Assembly (NCBI GenBank): GCA_009861545.1
Contig: VXME01000053.1
Span: 1 to 36,283 of the forward strand
DNA: 36,283 nt
DNA from: Acidobacteriota bacterium
GTDB lineage: Bacteria; Acidobacteriota; Vicinamibacteria; Vicinamibacterales; UBA8438
Direction: 5' to 3'
Positions 15,113 to 22,598 of the stretch are shown here, one piece after another. Each line of letters begins with the position of its first letter. The first letter of the stretch is position 1. Under the pieces are notes generated by a model, which saw only the letters and a list, made by a program, of their open reading frames with translations, was not told the DNA's origin and made no database searches. A program made the position numbers and the translations under genes.

Positions 15113-16429
15113 TTGCCGACAGTCAGACCGTGGCGTCTCGTCCCCGTCGCCGCCGCCCTCGCCGCTCTTGCACTGGTCGTCGCGACGTTCTCCACCCAGC
15201 CGCTCGTCGCCGGGCGCGCCGGCGGGGCAGCGACCGCGGCAGCCGATCTGGAGACCGTCGACCCCGCCGCCGTCGGGCTCTCGGCCGAGCGTCTCGAACG
15301 GCTCGACGCCGGTCTGCAGGCGATGGTCGACGACGGCCGGCTGGCCGGCACGGTGGCGCTGCTCGCGCGCCGCGGCAAGATCGCGTTCGTCGACGTGGCC
15401 GGCGTGCAGGACATCGAGAGCGGCCGGCCGATGGAGCGCGACTCGATCTTCCGCATCTTCTCGATGACCAAGCCGATAACCGGCGTCGCCATGATGATGC
15501 TCTACGAGGAGGGCATGTGGCGGCTGAACGACCCGGTCTCCCGCTACATTCCCGAGCTGGCCGGTCTGCAGGTCCTCGCCGGCGAGAACGAGGACGGCTC
15601 GATGAAGCTCGTGGACGCCGACCACGAGATGACGATGCGCGAGTTGATGACCCACACCGCGGGGCTCGGTTACGTGCTGAATCCGCGCCACCCGGTCAAC
15701 CGGCTGTTCCTGGAGAAGCGGGTGCTGAACCCGATGGAACCGCTGTCGGCGATGATCGACAAGCTGGCCACCGTGCCGCTGCTGGCCCAGCCGGGGACGC
15801 GCTGGATCTACAGCGCCGCGGTGGACGTGCAGGGCTACCTGGTGGAGAAGCTGTCCGGGCAGCCGTTCGCCGAGTTCCTCGACGAGCGCATCTTCGAGCC
15901 GCTCGGCATGGTCGACACCGGGTTCCACGTGCCGCCGTCGGAGGTCCACCGGGTGGCGCTGCGGCACACGGCCGGCGAGGACGGCGAGCTCGTGCTCGAC
16001 TCGCGCGGCGACCCGTTCACCAGCCCGCCGGCCGGACCGTCCGGCGGCGGCGGCCTCTACGGCACGGCCGACGACTACATCCGGTTCACCCAGATGCTGC
16101 TGAACGGCGGCGAGCTCGACGGCAGGCGGTTGCTGTCCCCGCGCACCGTCGAGATGATGCGCACCAACCACATGTCCGCCGAGGCGACGGCCCACATGCG
16201 GCCCGGCATGGGCTTCGGCATGGACTTCATGATCTACGACGACCCGGCGGCGGCCGGCGAGCCGCACGCGCCCGGCGCGTACTACTGGCTCGGCATCGAC
16301 GGCACGTGGTTCTGGATCGATCCGGCCCTCGACCTCGCGTTCGTCGGCATGATCCAGCACCGGGGCGAGGCGCAGGGCCGTGTGCACGGGCTGTCACGCA
16401 ACTGGGTCTACCAGGCGATCGTCGACTGA
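15113..16429 (+). CDS. Serine hydrolase, class C beta-lactamase/esterase family (copy 1)
   Basis: A 438-residue protein starting at TTG. A signal peptide covers residues 1-35. The catalytic SxxK motif is SMTK at residues 117-120, and the paired tyrosine is Tyr233 in WIYSAA, where the family often has YxN. The segment HTAGLGY and the C-terminal FVGMIQHRG follow the order expected of the beta-lactamase (PF00144) fold. Members include esterases, D-aminopeptidases and transpeptidase-like enzymes; true antibiotic resistance is not implied. The neighbouring gene is a close paralogue in the same orientation. The rare start codon with a perfect ribosome site, and the dyad upstream, suggest controlled translation or transcription. 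Confidence 0.92.
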   Translation: MPTVRPWRLVPVAAALAALALVVATFSTQPLVAGRAGGAATAAADLETVDPAAVGLSAERLERLDAGLQAMVDDGRLAGTVALLARRGKIAFVDVAGVQDIESGRPMERDSIFRIFSMTKPITGVAMMMLYEEGMWRLNDPVSRYIPELAGLQVLAGENEDGSMKLVDADHEMTMRELMTHTAGLGYVLNPRHPVNRLFLEKRVLNPMEPLSAMIDKLATVPLLAQPGTRWIYSAAVDVQGYLVEKLSGQPFAEFLDERIFEPLGMVDTGFHVPPSEVHRVALRHTAGEDGELVLDSRGDPFTSPPAGPSGGGGLYGTADDYIRFTQMLLNGGELDGRRLLSPRTVEMMRTNHMSAEATAHMRPGMGFGMDFMIYDDPAAAGEPHAPGAYYWLGIDGTWFWIDPALDLAFVGMIQHRGEAQGRVHGLSRNWVYQAIVD

Positions 16430-16539
16430 GCGCGGCGTGACGGAGGACCGACCGCGGCGTGGAGGGCGGACCGAGCGCCGCGGGACGGAAGAACGGCAGG
16501 ACGACATGGCGGTGTGATGGAAAGCGCAGAGGTGACATC

Positions 16540-17877
16540 GTGCGAGAAGCAGTGACCCGTTGGCGGTTGGCGTATCTCCCGGCGGCGTTCGCGGCGTTCG
16601 GCATGCTCTCGACGAGCTTCCTGACCGCGGCGCCGATGGCGGCCGAGCGGACGGCGGCGGCCCCGGCCGCAGCGGAACGGGCGGCGGCGCGGGACCTGGA
16701 AACGGTGGACCCGTCCGCTGTCGGGGTCTCCGCGAAGCGCCTGGAACGGCTCACCGCCGGCATGCAGGGGATGGTCGACGACGGCAGGCTCGCCGGCGTG
16801 GTGACGCTGATGGCGCGCGGCGGCAAGCTGGTCCACGCGCACGTCGCCGGCGTCCAGGACGTCGAGAGCGGCGCGCCGATGGAGCGCGACTCCATCTTCC
16901 GCATCTACTCGATGACGAAGCCGATCACCGGGGTGGCGCTGATGATGCTCTACGAGGAAGGCAAGTGGCGCCTCAACGATCCGGTGTCGCGGTTCATCCC
17001 CGGCTTCGCGGACCTGAAGGTGCACGACGGCGATCGGGCCAACGGCGAGCCCCGGCTCGTGGGCGCCGAGCGCCCGATGACGATGGCCGAGCTGATGTCG
17101 CACGCGGGTGGCCTGGGCTACGGCCTCGGCACCGCCAACCACGTCGACCGGCTCTACCGCGAGCAGCGCGTGCTGAACGCGGACGAGTCGCTGCAGGCGA
17201 TGATCGACAAGCTGTCCAACCTGCCGCTGCTGGCCCAGCCGGGCACGCGCTGGTACTACAGCATCGGCGTCGACGTGCAGGGCTACCTGGTCGAGCAGAT
17301 CTCGGGCCAGCCGTTCCCCGAGTTCCTGCAGGAGCGCATCTTCGACCCGCTCGGCATGGTCGATACGGCGTTCTACGTGCCGGAGGAGAAGCTCGACCGC
17401 GTGGCCCTCATCTACGGGGAGGGCGAGGACGGCGGGCTCGAGCGGTTCGACATGGGCCCGACCCGCACCGGGATGCCGGCCGGCCCGTCCGGCGGCGGCG
17501 GCCTCTGGGGCACGGCCGACGACTACCTGCGCTTCACGCAGATGCTGCTCAACGACGGCGAGCTCGAAGGCGTGCGCCTGCTGGCCCCGCGCACCGTCGA
17601 GATGATGGCCACCAACTTCCTCTCGCCGGAGGCGCTCGGAACCATGCGCCCCGGCCAGGGCTTCGGCCTCGACTTCGCCACCGTGCACGATCCGGCTGCC
17701 GCGGGCGAGCCCTACGCCAAGGGCACCTATTACTGGGGCGGCGCGGCCGGCACGTGGTTCTGGATCGATCCGCGAACCGACCTGACGTTCGTCGGGATGA
17801 TCCAGCACCGCGGCGCAGCGGTCCGCGAGGTGCAGGGGATCTCGCGCAATCTCGTCTACCAGGCGGTCGTCGACTGA
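16540..17877 (+). CDS. Serine hydrolase, class C beta-lactamase/esterase family (copy 2)
   Basis: A 445-residue paralogue of the preceding protein. It has the same signal-peptide layout, SMTK at residues 124-127, Tyr240 in WYYSIG, and near-identical blocks such as PAGPSGGGGLWGTADDYLRFTQ and GTWFWIDP. The start is the GTG at 16540, with AGAGGTGA before it. The gap between copies is 110 bases, so they are likely co-transcribed. The region between SMTK and the catalytic tyrosine differs most (for example the insert around VHDGDRANGEPRLVG), which would alter the substrate pocket. Substrate is unknown. Confidence 0.92.
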   Translation: MREAVTRWRLAYLPAAFAAFGMLSTSFLTAAPMAAERTAAAPAAAERAAARDLETVDPSAVGVSAKRLERLTAGMQGMVDDGRLAGVVTLMARGGKLVHAHVAGVQDVESGAPMERDSIFRIYSMTKPITGVALMMLYEEGKWRLNDPVSRFIPGFADLKVHDGDRANGEPRLVGAERPMTMAELMSHAGGLGYGLGTANHVDRLYREQRVLNADESLQAMIDKLSNLPLLAQPGTRWYYSIGVDVQGYLVEQISGQPFPEFLQERIFDPLGMVDTAFYVPEEKLDRVALIYGEGEDGGLERFDMGPTRTGMPAGPSGGGGLWGTADDYLRFTQMLLNDGELEGVRLLAPRTVEMMATNFLSPEALGTMRPGQGFGLDFATVHDPAAAGEPYAKGTYYWGGAAGTWFWIDPRTDLTFVGMIQHRGAAVREVQGISRNLVYQAVVD

Positions 17878-17891
17878 GGGGGCGGAAGGGT

Positions 17892-18599
17892 TCAGAAGGA
17901 TGAGTGGAGACTGATCTGGACTTGCCCCTTCGAGCCACCTGGCACCGTCTGGATCATGTAGCCGGCCTGGATTTGCGACCGGTCGCTGATTCCGAAGCCA
18001 AGTGCGGTATAGAACCGGTTGCGGTCGAAGCGCTCTACCGTCCGGTCTCGCCCGACTTCCAGCTCCCCGTTTACGAAGACTTCGTTGTACAGCGCCAGGT
18101 AAATCGACCCGTCTCCGGTCCCGCGTCCATTCAGCGCGACATTGCCGAACAGGGCGTAGCGAAACCGCGTCCGGAAGTCGTGGCCGTCGACCCAACGCTG
18201 TTCGTAGCGGTAGCGGTGGCGCAGAAAAACGTGCCCTCCCAAGGACTGGCTGAGCAACGCCTCCTGATACACGCGCCGCTCCGCGCTGGTCTCGTCGCTG
18301 TCGCCGAAGGCGCCGCTAGTGATGTGCGCCACACCACCGGTTAGCAGCACGGGGGACTCGGGCAGGGCGTAGGTCAGGCCACCGCGGATCAACAACTGCT
18401 CCAGGTCGGTTCCCGCGTTCCAGTTGCGGTGCTGCACGTCGCCCTGCAACCCCACCTGCGTGTCGTCGAAGCGAGTCGACCAGAACAGCATGTACCAGGC
18501 GCCGAGCTGGTCCCAATCGACCGGCGTCTGCGCCGGGGCCGCACCGGGCAACAGCAGCGCGCCGACGAGAACGAGGACGCAGACCAATACGCGCGGCAT
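17892..18599 (-). CDS. DUF2490-type outer-membrane beta-barrel protein
   Basis: A 235-residue protein with a signal peptide (MPRVLVCVLVLVGALLLPG...APAQ) and a barrel-like pattern of alternating strands. These include FLRHRYRYEQRW, FRTRFRYALFG and a C-terminal strand ending in Phe, the usual outer-membrane assembly signal. The pattern WSTRFDDTQVGLQGDVQHRNW is typical of DUF2490 proteins, whose role is unknown. The start at 18599 lies 4 bases after the carbonic anhydrase stop, so the two genes are translationally linked. It is convergent with the second serine hydrolase, only 14 bases away. Confidence 0.82.
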   Translation of the reverse strand: MPRVLVCVLVLVGALLLPGAAPAQTPVDWDQLGAWYMLFWSTRFDDTQVGLQGDVQHRNWNAGTDLEQLLIRGGLTYALPESPVLLTGGVAHITSGAFGDSDETSAERRVYQEALLSQSLGGHVFLRHRYRYEQRWVDGHDFRTRFRYALFGNVALNGRGTGDGSIYLALYNEVFVNGELEVGRDRTVERFDRNRFYTALGFGISDRSQIQAGYMIQTVPGGSKGQVQISLHSSF

Positions 18600-18603
18600 G
18601 GGA

Positions 18604-19398
18604 TCAGATGAAGCGCACGACACCGGTGGAGACGTCGTACATCGCGCCCACGATTCGGATCTCTCGTTCCTGCTCCATCGTGGCCAGTACGGGACTTTCC
18701 CGCCGAATCTCCTCGATCACCATGCGCACGTTCTCCTCGGCAACGCCGTCGACGTAGCCGGCGTTGTCGACATCGCGCTCGCCCTCGATCGCCTCCACGG
18801 CCGGGTCGATCTTCTGCACGAGCTGGGTGAGATTGCCGAGCCGGGCGCTGCTGATGGCCCCCTTCACGGCGCCGCACGAGGTGTGTCCGAGGACGACCAC
18901 GAGCTTCGACCCGGCGAGTCGACAGGCGAATTCCATGCTGCCGAGCAGCTCGGTGTTCACGATGTTGCCGGCGACCCTGGCCGAGAAGATGTCCCCGATC
19001 CCCTGATCGAAGACCGTCTCGATGGGGACCCGAGAATCGATGCACCCGAGCACGACGGCGAACGGGTATTGCGCGGCGGCGGTCGCTCGAATCTGATCGC
19101 CGTAGTCGCGACGGGCGGGAGTCCCGGCGACGAATCTCGCGTTGCCGTCGGCAAGGAGCGTGAGGGCGGCGTCAGGCGTGAGAGCGGCCTGTGACGCAGC
19201 ATCCTGCGCCGGCACGAACCCCTGGTCGACTGCCGCCTCGGCGGGCGCCGAGCCGGCCGAGAACTCACGCGCGGAGCATCCCGCCAGGGCCAGTCCGGCG
19301 GCCGACAGGTCGAAACGTCGTCCGAAGGCTTGGCGCGGCATCGCGGGCAGCGTGCTTGAGGTGCCGGCGGCGGGCACGGGTGCGATCCTATCGAACAT
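18604..19398 (-). CDS. Beta-class carbonic anhydrase, Tat-type lipoprotein
   Basis: A 264-residue zinc enzyme that interconverts carbon dioxide and bicarbonate. The zinc ligands and catalytic dyad are visible: Cys119 with Asp121 and Arg123 in CIDSR, and His172 and Cys175 in HTSC. The flanking blocks FAVVLGC and RVAGNIV are typical of the beta class. The N-terminus has FGRRFDLSAAGLALAGC, a twin-arginine-like signal ending in a lipobox with Cys41. The enzyme is therefore predicted to be a membrane-attached extracytoplasmic lipoprotein, whereas most beta-class enzymes are cytoplasmic. GGAGA lies upstream of the ATG at 19398. It is followed by a DUF2490 barrel gene. Confidence 0.93.
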   Translation of the reverse strand: MFDRIAPVPAAGTSSTLPAMPRQAFGRRFDLSAAGLALAGCSAREFSAGSAPAEAAVDQGFVPAQDAASQAALTPDAALTLLADGNARFVAGTPARRDYGDQIRATAAAQYPFAVVLGCIDSRVPIETVFDQGIGDIFSARVAGNIVNTELLGSMEFACRLAGSKLVVVLGHTSCGAVKGAISSARLGNLTQLVQKIDPAVEAIEGERDVDNAGYVDGVAEENVRMVIEEIRRESPVLATMEQEREIRIVGAMYDVSTGVVRFI

Positions 19399-19609
19399 CT
19401 CGTTTTCTCCGCGTTCGGCCGTATGGGCAACGTGTCGGCCACAACGGGGAAGAACCAGTGCCTGACGGCACATGCTACCACGGACTGTCCTGGTCGCTGG
19501 AGGTTCGGACGTATGATCGTGCGTCCGGGCGTCGGGCGGCCCGGGGCGCGCGCGGCCGCGAATCGCGCCCTGCGAAGGAGCCGCGTCCGTCGGAAGCGAA
19601 GGAGACAGT

Positions 19610-20464
19610 GTGAACGGTGACAGCAACCTCGCGGTGTTCTGCGACTTCGAGAACATCGCCCTCGGCGTCCGGGACGCCAAGCTGAAGAAGATCGACATCC
19701 GGCCCATCGTCGAGCGGCTGCTGCTGAAGGGCAGCATCGTGGCCAAGAAGGCCTACTGCGACTGGGAACGCTACAAGGAACACAAGCCGACGATGCACGA
19801 GGCGGCGTTCGAGCTGATCGAGATCCCGCACACGCGGATTTCGGGCAAGAACTCCGCCGACATCCGGATGGTCGTCGACGCGCTCGACCTCTGCTACACG
19901 AAGGAGCACATCGACACGTTCGTGATCGTGTCGGGCGACTCCGATTTCTCGCCGCTGGTGAGCAAGCTGCGCGAGAACGCGAAGTCGGTGATCGGGGTCG
20001 GCGTGAAGAGTTCCACATCCGACCTGCTGATGAACAACTGCGACGAGTTCATCTTCTACGACGATCTCGTGGCCGAGCGCAAGCCGGCCCGCCGCCGTGC
20101 CCGGAGCAAGCCGCGCGCCAAGGCCGAGGGCCCGGCCGAGAGCGCCCCGGCCGAGAGCGCCCCGGCCGGGAAGAACGGGAAGAAGCCGGAGCCGGCGCCG
20201 CAGGACGATCCGGCCCAGAAGGGGCTCGACCTGGTCGTGCAGACCGCCGAGGCGATCTTCGCCGAGCGCGGGGACGGCGCCAAGCTGTGGGGATCGATGA
20301 TCAAGCAGACCCTGAAACGCCGGCGGCCCGGCTTCAGCGAGTCGGCGTACGGGTTCGGATCGTTCAACGACCTGCTCGAGGAGGCGCAGTCCAGAGGCCT
20401 TCTGGATCTCGATCGGGACGAGCGGTCGGGGGGCTACGTGATCACGGGCATCGGCCGGGAGTAG
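19610..20464 (+). CDS. NYN-domain ribonuclease-like protein with C-terminal LOTUS/OST-HTH domain
   Basis: A 284-residue protein. Residues 5-155 are a NYN (PIN-like) nuclease domain of the LabA/DUF88 group. The acidic metal site is seen as Asp12 (FCDFENI), Asp84 (SADIRMVVDAL), and Asp110/Asp112 (VSGDSDF). A low-complexity Lys/Arg/Pro/Ala linker (about 157-205) includes a tandem 5-residue repeat. Residues 208-282 match the LOTUS/OST-HTH pattern (LWGSMIKQTLKRRRPGFSESAYGFGSFNDLL), an RNA-binding winged helix. NYN-LOTUS pairs are thought to cut or bind RNA, as in limkain-type proteins. The GTG start is supported by GAAGGAGA. RNase HI follows after 42 bases. Confidence 0.93.
   Translation: MNGDSNLAVFCDFENIALGVRDAKLKKIDIRPIVERLLLKGSIVAKKAYCDWERYKEHKPTMHEAAFELIEIPHTRISGKNSADIRMVVDALDLCYTKEHIDTFVIVSGDSDFSPLVSKLRENAKSVIGVGVKSSTSDLLMNNCDEFIFYDDLVAERKPARRRARSKPRAKAEGPAESAPAESAPAGKNGKKPEPAPQDDPAQKGLDLVVQTAEAIFAERGDGAKLWGSMIKQTLKRRRPGFSESAYGFGSFNDLLEEAQSRGLLDLDRDERSGGYVITGIGRE
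20138..20167 (+). repeat. Tandem 15-bp repeat in the NYN linker
   Basis: Two perfect copies of a 15-base unit (GAGAGCGCCCCGGCC) lie head to tail and encode ESAPA twice in the linker between the NYN and LOTUS domains. Repeat number may vary between strains without changing frame. Confidence 0.7.
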
Positions 20465-20506
20465 GCGCTCCGGGTCCGAAGCAGGGTCTGTCGTATCCTT
20501 TCCGCC

Positions 20507-21169
20507 GTGCCCCGATTCACCTGCCAGGTATGCCGCGCCTCGTTCGAGGTCGCACAGGCCCTGATCGACAAGTATCCCGGCTGGCAACCGAAGTACTGCC
20601 GGCAGCATTCGCCGAAGAAGAAGACGGCTGCGCGGCCGGCCGGACGCGCTTCCCGCGGCGGGGCGGATCGCGGCCGCACCCTGCGGGAGGAGAACCTCAC
20701 CGTCGCCGAGGTCCTGGCCAAGTACGAGGACGGACCCGACCGCGGCGTCTTCACCGACGGCAGCGCGGTGCCGAACCCCGGCCCCGGCGGCTGGGGCGTG
20801 GTCTGGGTCGAGAACGGCGGGATCGTCTCGCAGGCGCACGGCCACGAGCCGGACACGACCAACAACCGCATGGAGCTGCGGGCGCTGATCGAGGCCTTCA
20901 CGATGCTGCCGGCCGACGCCGAGATCGACGTCCTCAGCGACAGCGAGCTCTGCGTGAACACCGTCACCCGCTGGGCGCCGGCCTGGGAGCGCGCCGGCTG
21001 GAAGCGGAAGGCCGGCCCGATCAAGAACCTGGAGCTCGTGCGGGAGCTGCTGGCGCTCTACCGCGCGCACCCGTCGTGCAAGCTGAAGTGGACGGCCGCC
21101 CACGCCGGCAATCGCTGGAACGAGTACGCCGACAGCCTCGCCACCGCCTGGATGCGATCCACGCTGTGA
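20507..21169 (+). CDS. rnhA: Ribonuclease HI with N-terminal zinc-finger-like segment
   Basis: A 220-residue protein. The RNase H domain is residues 78-218 and degrades RNA in RNA-DNA hybrids. The four carboxylates are present: Asp84 (FTDGSA), Glu123 (RMELRA), Asp145 (LSDSEL) and Asp209 (NEYADSLA), with His199 in the catalytic loop. Ahead of it, Cys6, Cys9, Cys31 and His34 (CQVC...CRQH) form a likely small zinc-binding segment, then a basic linker. That front part is not found in the standard 155-residue enzyme and differs from the eukaryotic hybrid-binding domain. The GTG start at 20507 has no obvious ribosome site. Proximity to the NYN-LOTUS gene suggests a joint RNA-processing operon. Confidence 0.93.
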   Translation: MPRFTCQVCRASFEVAQALIDKYPGWQPKYCRQHSPKKKTAARPAGRASRGGADRGRTLREENLTVAEVLAKYEDGPDRGVFTDGSAVPNPGPGGWGVVWVENGGIVSQAHGHEPDTTNNRMELRALIEAFTMLPADAEIDVLSDSELCVNTVTRWAPAWERAGWKRKAGPIKNLELVRELLALYRAHPSCKLKWTAAHAGNRWNEYADSLATAWMRSTL

Positions 21170-21290
21170 ATGCCGCGGGCGTCGACCGACGTGGTGAGCA
21201 ACGGTTCGCGCAACACCGCATCTCCCGCCCGCGCGTCGTGCAAATGTAATATGTTGTGTTCGTTTTGATCCATCCGCGGCGAGCAAACCG

Positions 21291-22535
21291 ATGCCGTACG
21301 TCCCACGCGCACTGGCAGGCACCATCCGGCGGGCGATGCGTACCTTCCCCGCCGTGCTTGTCACCGGTCCCCGCCAGACCGGCAAGACGACCCTCCTCCG
21401 CGAGGAGCTCGGCGACTCGCACCGCTACGTGTCTCTCGAGCGGCCGGACGTGCGCGACGTCGCGCGCGACGACCCGCTCGGCTTTCTGGCCGACGCCGGC
21501 GAGCGCGTCATCCTCGACGAGATCCAGTACGCGCCGGAGCTCCTGCACTACATCAAGGACGACATCGACGTTCATCGGCAGCCGGGCCGCTGGCTGCTGA
21601 CCGGCTCGCAGGACTTCGCGCTGATGCGCGGCGTGAGCCAGACCCTGGCGGGGCGGATCGCGGTGCTGCACCTCGATCCCTTCGCCGTCTCGGAGGTGCT
21701 CGGTGCGGCGGCCCCGACAAGCCTCGGCAATCTGCTGGAGGGCCTCTGCACGGACCCCGGCAATGACGTCCCGGAGTTCGACCTCGCCGACTGGCTCCAC
21801 CGCGGCGCCTGGCCCGAGCCGCGCCTCAATCCCGAGGTGGATCGCGACCTCTGGATGCAGAGCTACGTCCAGACCTACCTGGAGCGCGACCTGCGGAACA
21901 TGGAGCGGGTCAGCGATCTGGAGACGTTCCGCGCGTTCTTCTCCCTCGTCTGCGCGTCGACCGGCCAGGTGCTGAATCTCGCGCGCCTCGGACGCGACGC
22001 CGGCGTCAGCGCCCCGACCGCGCGCCGCTGGCTGAACCTGCTGGTCACGAGCCGCCTCGTCGTGCTGCTGCCGCCCTATCACCGGAACTTCGGCAAGCGG
22101 ATCCGGAAGAGCCCGAAGCTGCACGTCATCGATCCCGGTCTGGCAAGCTGGATGCTCGGCTACCGGACCACGGACGCCATCATGAACGGACCGGCGCTGG
22201 GCGCGCTGACGGAATCGGCCGTGGTGGCGGAGCTGACCAAGATCAGCCATCACGGCGGCGGCGCGGCGCGGCTCTATCACTGGGACGGCCTGCCGGCGGA
22301 GGTCGACATCGTGGCCGAGGTGGACGGCCGCCTGTACGGCATCGAGGTGAAGGCGACCAGAACCCCGACCTCGCGGCATGCGGACAACCTCGCCCGCTGG
22401 TGCGAGCTCACGGGCGCACAGGGCATCCTCGCCTGCCGGACCGACCGCGCCCGCCACCTCGGCCGCGGCATCCGCGCGGCGCCGTGGCATTTCTGCGTTG
22501 CGGGGTCGACGCTTCCGGGGCAGCACGATCATTGA
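21291..22535 (+). CDS. AAA_14/DUF4143 family ATPase
   Basis: A 414-residue protein. Residues 20-165 are a P-loop ATPase with Walker A GPRQTGKT (26-33), Walker B ILDEIQ (74-79) and the sensor WLLTGSQ (101-107). The C-terminal part is DUF4143, including ARRWLNLLVTSRLVVLLPPY and a closing EVDIVAEVDGRLYGIEVKAT, which has the E-D...E-x-K arrangement of restriction-nuclease-like folds. Such proteins are abundant, patchily distributed and mobile; their biochemical role is largely unknown. Upstream is an AT-rich stretch (21243-21270) containing TAATAT at 21247, perhaps its promoter. The giant helicase gene begins 63 bases after its stop in the same orientation. Confidence 0.93.
   Translation: MPYVPRALAGTIRRAMRTFPAVLVTGPRQTGKTTLLREELGDSHRYVSLERPDVRDVARDDPLGFLADAGERVILDEIQYAPELLHYIKDDIDVHRQPGRWLLTGSQDFALMRGVSQTLAGRIAVLHLDPFAVSEVLGAAAPTSLGNLLEGLCTDPGNDVPEFDLADWLHRGAWPEPRLNPEVDRDLWMQSYVQTYLERDLRNMERVSDLETFRAFFSLVCASTGQVLNLARLGRDAGVSAPTARRWLNLLVTSRLVVLLPPYHRNFGKRIRKSPKLHVIDPGLASWMLGYRTTDAIMNGPALGALTESAVVAELTKISHHGGGAARLYHWDGLPAEVDIVAEVDGRLYGIEVKATRTPTSRHADNLARWCELTGAQGILACRTDRARHLGRGIRAAPWHFCVAGSTLPGQHDH
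22443..22505 (+). repeat. Direct repeat, left copy (ATPase C-terminus)
   Basis: This 63-base segment, coding residues near the ATPase C-terminus, recurs at 27888-27950 in the same orientation and same reading frame. An ungapped count gives 50 identical bases of 63. The two copies flank the giant helicase gene. Confidence 0.6.
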
Positions 22536-22598
22536 ACCGATGTTCTTGCAGAGACGACGAATGCGCCGTTCCGGCAAGAGTTGCCAACGCGAATTCTG

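Noticed and set aside
15113-17877. True beta-lactamase resistance genes
   Set aside because: The SxxK motif is present, but the tyrosine motif is not YxN and the closest patterns are of environmental esterase/peptidase-like members.
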